Source: Oncomelania hupensis (lineage: Eukaryota > Mollusca > Gastropoda > Littorinimorpha > Pomatiopsidae). Taken from it: a stretch of 64,000 nt of DNA. The notes under the pieces are model-generated. The model was not told where the DNA came from. It was given only the letters and a program-made list of their open reading frames with translations, and ran no database searches. The position numbers and the translations under genes were made by a program. Positions 1 to 9,731 of the stretch are shown piece by piece. The stretch spans positions 79,116,762 through 79,180,761 of the forward strand of contig CM072511.1 of assembly GCA_036898135.1 (NCBI GenBank), given 5' to 3'. Position 1 is the stretch's first letter. Each line of letters begins with the position of its first letter.

Positions 1-660
1 TTTTTCATCCGCGTTTCTACAAATTCTACCAATACCAATAATTAAAATTAATTGCCATTTTTTAAAAAGTTTTGTTTTCTTAACTTTATTTTGTTCAACT
101 ACAAACTGTGTGCGAATAAAGTAGATATATTGAATTATACGAAAACAAAAGCACATGAATATAACATTTAAAGACTACAAGCTTTTGCAGAAAAGAAAAA
201 AAACAATGAACGTATAATAAAGGGAACACTGCAGGGAAGATTAACTGTAGTAGCACACAAGTTTAAGAGAGGGTAATTGTATATAGCTTACCCCCGAAAC
301 AAATGTAAGGGACTGCACATATTTAAAAACAAATTAAAAGCAAGAGTGCAACAATTAAGGAAGACCATATCACTTACAACTAAAACTAGCGAGTCTACAT
401 ACAACAACACCTATTGAGAGGCTAATTGTATTATTTAATATTATTAACTTTCACATTTTGATTTCTTTTTCCGAGACAATGAGTTTACCTGGGAATTTGC
501 ATTAGTTTCAAATTAAAAAATGATCTAGTAGGCACTTGTCGACTATCAAGCTTTCATATTTCGTTGTTGTTTTTCCCCATTATGGTGTGTAAACAAACCT
601 TTGTTTCCAACCGTCGCGAAACCAGGTGAGCAAGTTTTGTGGGGGGTTTTGGGTGTGGGG
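1..660. other. AT-rich non-coding stretch
   Basis: No open frame, RNA gene or repeat boundary that I can support. The sequence is A/T-rich with many stops in all frames. Confidence 0.6.
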
Positions 661-860
661 GATGTGTATGGGGGTGGTTCTTATATAGCACTTTTCCAGC
701 TCAAGAGCTGCTCAAGGCGCTGATAGATACAGGATCTAACTCATGCTACCTGAGGCGCCCACTTGAAGCATTTGGGAGCATTGTCTGACGCCCAGACAAC
801 TGTATGCTATAGACCTATAATGTATGCTAGATCCAATGTAAGATGTGCATCTATAGTCAC
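661..860 (-). repeat. SINE-like repeat, 3' tail module
   Basis: Read on the minus strand, it ends in the module gcgccttgagcagctcttga followed by an AAAGTGCTATATAAG-like end. The same module recurs at about 33835, 48790 and 58905, and in weaker form at 19330 and 59885. Left of the module in minus-strand sense lies a second shared block (gcccagacaac, ggcgcccac) also seen at 33900. I see no tRNA-like head here, so the copy is probably 5'-truncated. Confidence 0.6.
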
Positions 861-896
861 AAGGTTGGCTCGCTTGGCGGCAATTTCGTAGCTCTT

Positions 897-897
897 A

Positions 898-976
<79 letters not shown>

Positions 977-998
977 TAATAATAATAATAATAATAAT
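897..998. repeat. (AAT)n microsatellite
   Basis: About 34 AAT units with one interruption near 975. Confidence 0.95.
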
Positions 999-1448
999 CT
1001 TTCCTCAGTTTTCTTAACAAACCTGTACTTTTTTTAAATGAGGTTAGTTCGGAGAGTAAAATCTTATTTTTCCAAAAGGCAAAACTTACAAAGGATCCGT
1101 GATGCTCAATTGTAAAAGTTAGTCACTTTTAAACAATTACTGTTAAGGCATCATTGCTGTTCCGTAGACAACTCATGTAAAACCCTATTATTTGTGACTT
1201 TGCTGACTGTGCTACATGACTACGGTTGACAGTTCTACAAGGGAAAGGCGGTTTTGCGTACACTGTATGTTTCACGACCCAATGTGACGCCACTGGGCAA
1301 GCAGGAAACAATAGAATTTAAATGTAACGCCACAAGCAAGCCAAATAAAGAGATGGAGATTACTACTTTAACAACCATTAGTAGGACGGACTGTGATGGA
1401 GAAACAATTCAGAATGAAACATGAAAGAATGGAGGGAAGGTACCAACC

Positions 1449-1452
<4 letters not shown>

Positions 1453-1511
<59 letters not shown>
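1453..1511. repeat. (GA)n microsatellite
   Basis: Uninterrupted GA dinucleotide run of about 28 units. Confidence 0.95.
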
Positions 1512-1513
<2 letters not shown>

Positions 1514-1939
1514 ATTGCAGCCAAATTAATTCATGTGAACAGATACATAATACAACCCAGTCTAGACAGATGAGAAACCTGGGACAGAAAACGTATCTTT
1601 TAGAGTACAAACCCGAAAGGTAGCGCTGGCGATGCTTGACGACTTCTCAAAAATCCATACGGAAATCTAAGCGTCCGTGCGACACTTTGTTGATACCGGG
1701 TCACAATAAAACTGAAGAATGCAGACATCTGTTCTTTTTCACCATTGTCTCAAATTTTGTAGCTTCATTTCAACAAATGGTTATGAATTTTTACGAGGAA
1801 TTATGTCTTATTCTGGAACACAGTACAACGTATGCATTTCGAACTGCCGTATTCATCCTACCTACTTGTTCTTCTGAGTAAACTCGGGTCTTAAAATACA
1901 TTTTGAAGTCATAGTAAAAAGTAACTTCCCCACCCGCTC

Positions 1940-1941
1940 TC

Positions 1942-1993
<52 letters not shown>

Positions 1994-2013
1994 CCACACA
2001 CACACACACACGT
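1940..2013. repeat. (CA)n microsatellite
   Basis: CA run interrupted by CG steps near 1947, 1990 and 2011. Confidence 0.93.
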
Positions 2014-3583
2014 TCACCACTTTCGTCATTTGCGGTAAATGCAAACCAATGAAATAACGACGCAGACTGGCTGGCTGAGTCATCGCAACACGTGTATAAC
2101 GTGCGCCGTGACTGCTTGCTCTTGTTTTAACCGCCACAGTTTAACGCTGAAGTCTCTGAGAGCGACCATAAATGTTTTAACGTCGGGTAGAGAGTTTTTA
2201 ATGTTTTAATGCGAGAAGTCAATTTGAATGCCGTGGCAAAAAGTACATGAAGCCATGTTTTAAATGAGGGAGACTTCACTGAGCTTTAAAGGGGCGGCAG
2301 ATTTACGGGAAGGAGGTCTCATTGTGTTCCAAGATTGATGGCTACGTGAACTGCCATCATAAAAACTGAAGCCTCCCGTTTGAGAATGTCAATGATGCCG
2401 TGCAGGTTTAATACGGTCCTTTACATTGCTGCTTGAGGTTTCTTTTAAAATACTTTCAAAAGGTTGTAAGAAGTACGAATTGTTGCTTAAATGCTGATAA
2501 CATGTTCTACCCAGTTTCTACAATAGTAGCCTACTCAAACTTTAACTACAGGTAATAAATACTATGGCACATTAATGACACCAATGGTATACGTTATTTT
2601 TTAAATCCAAGACGTTGGAGATTTCTTTAAAACTGTGTACATTCAAATACGACACATTTGTTTAATATAATTGTGCACGTATTCATTTATGTCTTTCCCT
2701 TCATGCACGCTTAATTGGTAAGCGTACTATCTGTAAGCTTATTGGTAACTTTTGTTTCTGCTCTTAGTTACCACATTTAATTCATCAATAGATTCATACT
2801 GGCACAGGAATATCATTGAGTGGCATTATCAAGCCAATAACAGCTTCGCTTCGACATTTTATTTTACAGGCACATTTATTTCCAACGCGTTAAGAAAACG
2901 GCGCCTGTGGTTTCAAAGTAAGAGAAATTCGCCAAAACGAAAACCTCAGAAATATCACAGAATCAGCAGTCACTTTTACTACGAACGAAACTCACCTGTA
3001 TTTTGTCTATAACCGAAAAATAAACATATTTCTTAATTTACTCCCAACCCACGTCAATAAAATTAAAAACTGCTTCACAAAGAGGTCAAGTTTCGTTATA
3101 CATGTTCGCAGCAAAATTGACAGAGAAAACAAATTTGGTGTACAAATATGATTAAAATGAATACCGGGGTTAAAAGAGGCGCACATGTTTTGAATTCAGA
3201 TAACCTCACTCTACTTTCCAGGAGTCCATCTGAACCTTGCGTTTGTTCAACATAACATACTTATATTCATACATGTATAGTATAATAGTGCAATAAATTA
3301 AGTACATCACGATATTGAGCCTACCATAGAATAAATTCTACATTTTCACCGAGACCAGCCATATTTTTATCTTCAGAACTCGTCTATTACCTATTATTTT
3401 TATTACGATATTTCCTTTTCAAGCAACACACGTATACCGAATAGATACTAATACTATAGTACCAGCCTAGAGCTGGACTGCCTCGTTCGTTGTTGTTTGT
3501 CACGCTTATCATTTATTACAAAGTAAGTTCAATGCCACGTGAGCCATATTCATGTACGGTTTCGTGTAGAGATGTTTCACTAC
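2014..3583. other. Stretch without recognised gene
   Basis: Short open frames only (up to 86 codons at 2752-3012, no recognisable domain). No repeat family that I can match elsewhere in the window. Confidence 0.5.
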
Positions 3584-3761
<178 letters not shown>

Positions 3762-3838
3762 GAGATCCGCGAATGAGATTACTAATAACCAATGGTGTCT
3801 GATAACCATATGCGTGGTTGCTGGAAAGTCGCCTGCGT

Positions 3839-3850
3839 GCACGCACACAC

Positions 3851-3892
<42 letters not shown>

Positions 3893-3896
3893 ACGT
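3839..3896. repeat. (CA)n microsatellite
   Basis: CA run with a few CG interruptions. Confidence 0.93.
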
Positions 3897-4112
3897 CAGT
3901 TACTGATGAACAGGCAGACCGAAATACACACGAAAATCACAAACCAGAATTAAAAATGAATACTCACCTGTTCGATCCATCGTCGCATCATCAGAACCGC
4001 ACATTTAAAAAAAAAGAAAAAAGAAACACATTATTAGCAAGAACAATAACGGTTAAATTATTTATCATCATCACACATCAATAATATGCGACACAGACAA
4101 ACAAACAAACGA

Positions 4113-4162
4113 ACACACACACACACACACACTCTCTCTCTCTATCTCTCTCTTTCTACTGT
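4113..4162. repeat. (CA)n(CT)n microsatellite
   Basis: Ten CA units pass directly into a CT run with two TA/TT interruptions. The following ~580 bases hold no gene that I can support. Confidence 0.9.
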
Positions 4163-4746
4163 GGAATCTATCCAGAGCAAAATCCCATTCCTCCTCTCCT
4201 CTCCTCTCCTCCTCCCTCTTTCCTCCTCTCCCTATATCATTCTTTTTATTTTTTATTCCATTAAATTTATTGTAATTCTATTGAAGAAATTCCATTATTT
4301 CTAATTTTATTACATTTACTCTAAATTCCAGACAGCGACATTTAGAAGATTGTGGGCAAAGTTCTTCCTATTTAAATGCATTCTTCATGAAAGGGTTCAT
4401 GGCTATGGCCGATAAACACATTTACTGTTATCGCCCACAAGTTAATAATGCTGGGCTAAGAAGCGCACTATAATAAACTCTCCGGTCGATATATTTAGCC
4501 TTTTATGGCCTCCCTTCTTCACGTTTTTTTCTTTCACTGTACAGGAAACAGAACCATAAAAAAAATTCAGCTCTGGAAAAATACTAGTTGCTAAATCAAA
4601 TTACTCTCATTTGTACTTGGTGTGTAGTTTTATTGCTTAGCTTTAGTTTTATGTCATAACTGATTATCCTTGCGAGTTCATGTGTGTCTGGCTGCGTGCG
4701 AGCGCTTAGAGCATTTTAGTTGGGATTTGCGCTTCACAAAATAAAT

Positions 4747-5538
<792 letters not shown>

Positions 5539-5722
5539 ATTAAAATTACACAAAAAGAATCGTTTAAGAAACATTATATTTTACAACTAAAACAGGATAT
5601 ATATATCCTGTTTTAGTTGTACATTATAATATTTCTTAAACGATTCTTTTTGTGTTATATATCCTGTTTTAGTTGTAAAATATAATATTTTGAAACGATT
5701 CTTTTTGTGTAATTTTAATTCC
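5539..5722. repeat. Three-armed inverted repeat (hairpin/MITE-like)
   Basis: The left arm (5539-5600) is followed by two successive reverse-complement copies of itself, at about 5601-5655 and 5656-5722. The outer pair matches almost completely, including the ends aattaaaattacac and gtgtaattttaatt. The centre is an AT alternation. No coding capacity and no clear target-site duplication. It could be a palindromic MITE, or the product of template switching during replication. Confidence 0.85.
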
Positions 5723-5864
5723 TCCGTAAGTGATCTTACATTAAGAAATGTGGGTAAGAGAAGAAATTAATACTGGGTGAATAGGGCAGGCAAAAAATAT
5801 GAGAACGCGACAGTAGCAAAGTAGCAACACATACAGTCATTTTTTTTAACACTACACACGCTTT

Positions 5865-6410
5865 TAACGTGGCCTTAAATGCGCAGCCTCTTTGGACCGG
5901 ACAATAAATGATAACCAGGAAACGCCTCATTTGCACAAATGAATCTTTCAAAAAAAAAGGCCTCCAATCTCCAAGTTGCCTTTTAAAAAAAGAAATACCT
6001 AGCCCCACAGGACCACAAAAGAAAGGAGAACCAGGCACCCCTAAATCGCCACAATGATTCTCATAAACTTTTCTCCAAAATCATTGGTGCGATTTTTTAA
6101 AATTAAGGCCAGCGACCAGACGGACAACAGAACCAGATTGCTCTTCATTGACACAACGATGGCCTTAATAAAAAATAAAGTCTCAAAAACGGTCCTCAAT
6201 CTCCAAATTGCCTTTATAAAGAAATACTTAGCGCCACAAGGCCAGAAAGAAACAATATACGCGTATACCGCATTACTGCCACAATGAATCTCAGAAGCCT
6301 TTTTTCCCAAAACTCGCTGGTGCCTTAAAAAAAAAGAGACTAGCGACACAGGACCAAACGAAAAGGAGAACCAGGTTGCTCTTCATTGGCATCGTGAATC
6401 TCAGAAAGCG
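5865..6410. repeat. Degenerate tandem repeat, period ~231 bp
   Basis: A segment beginning near 5961 (caatctccaagttgcc) recurs near 6194 (caatctccaaattgcc). The downstream landmark gccacaatga lies at 6048 and again at 6278. A partial unit precedes the first (from about 5865) and the second runs to about 6410. The copies are clearly diverged. No coding capacity. Confidence 0.75.
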
Positions 6411-7013
6411 CCATCCATTCTCTTTGGCTCCGCAGTGCCTCTCACGAGTCTGCCTCGATCTCGATACCGCTCTATCAACGGAAAAAGCGATTGGATTACA
6501 AAGAAAGGGCTTCTACACATCACAGAGGAGTCTCATCATTTTACATACTGGTATAGGCTAATATGAAACATGTCAAAAGAGAACGGCGTTGTTCGTAAGG
6601 ATGTACGTATGTATGATGATGCAAGGAGGTGGGGGTGGGGCGCGGGGGTGTAGGGATAGAGGAGACTGATAGGTGCATAATCTGCAGCAGTTGATCTTAT
6701 CGTCGTCGTCGTCGTCCCCACCACCACTATCACTATCATCATCATCATCGATAAATTGATAACACAACCTCTTCCCACACCACAATGGTGTGAACAACAC
6801 AACTATACGCACATTTCCACCTTCAATGACATAAACAACGCCGTAGTTTCGATCGCGTTTCGGTTTTTTTAATTATTCCATTTAAAGTGCAGGAGGCTTG
6901 CGCCAATTTCCATCCTCCGTCGCTCTAGCATAATAATAATGAGGACTCGCCGACTTTCAGTTTGACAAAGCGCCATATTATCCTTGCTCTTACAATTTTT
7001 ACACTACCTTCCC
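6411..7013. other. Stretch without recognised gene
   Basis: Short (CGT)n and (ATC)n runs near 6700-6750; nothing else recognised. Confidence 0.5.
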
Positions 7014-7014
7014 T

Positions 7015-7083
<69 letters not shown>
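7014..7083. repeat. (AAT)n microsatellite
   Basis: About 23 perfect AAT units. Confidence 0.95.
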
Positions 7084-7084
<1 letters not shown>

Positions 7085-7304
7085 AGGATGCTATACGCGC
7101 CTTTCCCCAAATCATTCAGGCTCAAAGCGCGGCGATCTATACCAACATACACGCTCACCTGTCTCATCCACCCTCACACACACCAAACACACATCCATCA
7201 CTCAAACAGGTGGTGTAAAGGCAGGGAAATCGCTATTAGAAGACGGAAAGAAAATCGAATTTTTATTTTTGAATTTTTTTTATATTGACTGCGTCCTGTA
7301 CCAT

Positions 7305-7475
7305 TATTGAAGGGAGGGAGGGAGGAAACCGGAGTGCCCGGAGAAAACCCTCGGTGACCTCAATAGTCTCGTACCTAAGTCACATACGTTCGCCCCTTGC
7401 GGGAATCGAACCCGCGACCTTCGGCATAGGAAACCGGCGACTTATCCACTGCGCCACGAGGCCACCCCACACCTC
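7305..7475 (-). repeat. tRNA-derived SINE
   Basis: On the minus strand, a tRNA-like head (7463 down to 7391) has an A box (tggcgcagtgg) and a B box (ggttcgattcc) with a good T-arm. The predicted acceptor stem pairs at only about 4 of 7 positions, so it is not a functional tRNA. The body continues with a core ending in ttttctccgggcactccgg, a motif also present in diverged form at 34280. It would be transcribed by RNA polymerase III from the internal boxes. Confidence 0.85.
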
Positions 7476-7513
7476 CTCGCCCAAACAATTCTCAGAAAAT
7501 TCCATCCCATCAC

Positions 7514-7515
<2 letters not shown>

Positions 7516-7556
<41 letters not shown>
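7516..7556. repeat. (GA)n microsatellite
   Basis: About 19 GA units. Confidence 0.93.
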
Positions 7557-7559
<3 letters not shown>

Positions 7560-7831
7560 TGCTCTTCAACACATAATTGTTATCCTTAACTATTAATGTC
7601 GCTTTAAACTTGACCTACACACGATGACCCGACTGACCGCAAGTCAAGGGTGGACACAATGGCAATAGTGCCGCACACGCGGTAGTGTTACCCGTGGTCA
7701 AGCCTCGATAAAAAAAAGGCCCAGGTCACCCAGACTGAACACACAACGACCGTAGCTACAGGCTAAAAACCTCTATAGGAGGTTAACTGATCATTTCCTA
7801 TCATTCTTTCTGTACTTTTTTTTTAGGTTAC

Positions 7832-7832
<1 letters not shown>

Positions 7833-7883
<51 letters not shown>

Positions 7884-7884
7884 C

Positions 7885-7966
<82 letters not shown>
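7833..7966. repeat. (GT)n(TC)n microsatellite at LINE1 5' edge
   Basis: A GT run to about 7880, then a TC run to 7966 that abuts the probable 5' end of LINE1. Another (TC)n run abuts the 3' end of that element at 13352. Confidence 0.93.
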
Positions 7967-7969
<3 letters not shown>

Positions 7970-8069
7970 TGACGTGATCAGCAATGGCGGCTTTATGAAA
8001 TTGGGAGTGAAAACATTGTAAAGTTTGTGACATTGTGACAGTGTACAAAAGTCTGAGCGACAAACAACA

Positions 8070-9731
8070 ATGCCGAGTGACAATGTGCAACATCGGCAAT
8101 CAACTGGCCGTTTTTTGTGCAAAGTGATGGACAGGTTGAGGCAGTTTTCGTGTTTCAAGTTTCGTGAACACTGTGTGCCGTTGTGTTGTGCTGGATGTGA
8201 CGCTGGGTCGGCAAGCAGCTTCAGTGGTGTGATAGTGTTTGTGACTTGCCTACTTCTTCTCTGCGGTGATGTTGAACTGAACCCAGGCCCCAACTCCCCT
8301 GTGAAATCAAGAAAAGAAAATGAGGAGAAGAAAGATTCAACCCCCTTGGCAACACCCATTGACCACAGTGATAGGATTATGAAAGGCATCGAAACCCTCA
8401 ACAAGCGAATGGAAACATTTGAAACAAATCAAGTGCAACAGTACCAGGCAATGACAACCGGCATGCAAGAGTTGAGAGACACTTTCAGTGATAGGCTTGC
8501 ACAGATCAACGAAAACCAAGAACTTCTTGAAAACAGAGTTGTTGACCTAGAATCGCAATGTACTGACCTACATAATGAAAATAGCCATCTACGTGCAGAG
8601 ATAGACACCCTACGCAGCAAGTGTGACTCTCTAGAAAATCATAGCAGAAGGAATAATCTGGTGTTCTCTGGGATCAAAAGAGAAACGGGCAGTGAAAGCT
8701 GGGACTCTTGTGAAAGAAAAGTGAGAGAAGTTATCCAGAAAGGCCTAGGCATCACAGAAAACATCAACATTGAAAGAGCCCATAGGGCAGGAAAAGGAGA
8801 CATAATGGTTGTGAAGTTTCTGTCCTACAAAGACAAGATGCTCATATTATCAAAGGCCGGATTGCTGAAGACGACCGATCAGTTCCAGAGAGTGTTTATT
8901 AACGAGGATTTCTCTGGAACCGTACGTGAGAAACGCAAGGTCTTAAGAGAAAAGGCGAGAACATTACGATCACGTGGGGAAATGGCTAAGCTGCAGTTCG
9001 ACAAACTCGTAACGAAAGAGGGGGTCTTCACCTACAAACCTGACACAGATGAAATAGTGAGGCTACATAGGGATGACAGAAGTAACAACAACAGACAGTA
9101 CGAACAGACACACAGTCAAGGCAGAAACGAGAGTCTGGCATCGCACAGTCAACAACCTTTTGCAGCCTCTGACGTAGGACTAGACTTTCCACCCCTGCCG
9201 CAAGAAAACATACACGATCGAAGAAACGTCAACAACGAAGGTCAATCTGACACGGAGAATGTGACACTAGCAGAGACAGAGAACAGTATGAGGCCTACGA
9301 GTGATGTAGCGAGTGACACTGTGGCTGCCACAGCGTCGCAACCTAGCTCTGAACTGCGAGGGCAGGGTATAAATAGAAACATAAACAATAGACGTCACAG
9401 CAACCTAGCCGCACGTGACGCAGCCAAGAGCGGTGATAGGCCTAGTCCAGTCCTGACTCGCAACATGACGCGCTCTATTTCAGGCAGTAGGCCTGAGCAG
9501 GACAATGTTTACAAAACAAAACAAGCGGGTGCAGGCACTGTACGCAATGACAAGAACTCTATAAACTCTTTTCAGCAATGGGCAGCGACTAGCAGTAAAA
9601 CACAACAACAGCTTGGGGGGAAAGGAGTTGGTGTTGAGAGAGGAGGGGGCGGTACGGGAAGAGGAGGGGGAGCTAGCAGAGGGGGCAGGGACAAAGACGG
9701 TGCCAAGTTACCAGGTAATGATAGTATATAG
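8070..9731 (+). CDS. LINE1 ORF1 protein with N-terminal 2A-like motif
   Basis: A 553-residue ORF1 protein, expected to bind LINE RNA and form the ribonucleoprotein. A hydrophobic stretch (about residues 50-65) leads straight into GDVELNPGP (66-74), which matches the 2A ribosome-skipping consensus DxExNPGP. Next come a long coiled coil (about 101-192) and the block RRNNLVFSGI (193-202), which opens an RRM-like region typical of LINE ORF1 proteins and continues to about 340. The tail is polar and ends in an RGG-like Gly/Arg region (about 525-545). The ATG at 8070 lies just after the leader and in front of the 2A segment. It ends in TAG at 9729-9731, and ORF2 follows in the same frame. If 2A skipping works, a 73-residue hydrophobic leader is released from the rest. 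The family assignment is by architecture only. Confidence 0.85.
   Translation: MPSDNVQHRQSTGRFLCKVMDRLRQFSCFKFREHCVPLCCAGCDAGSASSFSGVIVFVTCLLLLCGDVELNPGPNSPVKSRKENEEKKDSTPLATPIDHSDRIMKGIETLNKRMETFETNQVQQYQAMTTGMQELRDTFSDRLAQINENQELLENRVVDLESQCTDLHNENSHLRAEIDTLRSKCDSLENHSRRNNLVFSGIKRETGSESWDSCERKVREVIQKGLGITENINIERAHRAGKGDIMVVKFLSYKDKMLILSKAGLLKTTDQFQRVFINEDFSGTVREKRKVLREKARTLRSRGEMAKLQFDKLVTKEGVFTYKPDTDEIVRLHRDDRSNNNRQYEQTHSQGRNESLASHSQQPFAASDVGLDFPPLPQENIHDRRNVNNEGQSDTENVTLAETENSMRPTSDVASDTVAATASQPSSELRGQGINRNINNRRHSNLAARDAAKSGDRPSPVLTRNMTRSISGSRPEQDNVYKTKQAGAGTVRNDKNSINSFQQWAATSSKTQQQLGGKGVGVERGGGGTGRGGGASRGGRDKDGAKLPGNDSI
8265..8291 (+). other. 2A-like ribosome-skipping motif
   Basis: It encodes G-D-V-E-L-N-P-G-P. 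In 2A peptides the Gly-Pro bond at the end of NPGP is not formed. 2A-like motifs are known in several APE-type LINEs, and some N-terminal ones double as signal sequences. The hydrophobic run just before it fits that. Confidence 0.85.

Noticed and set aside
7391..7463. Functional tRNA gene on the minus strand
   Set aside because: A and B boxes are good but the acceptor stem pairs at only about 4 of 7 positions and the sequence continues into a SINE body.
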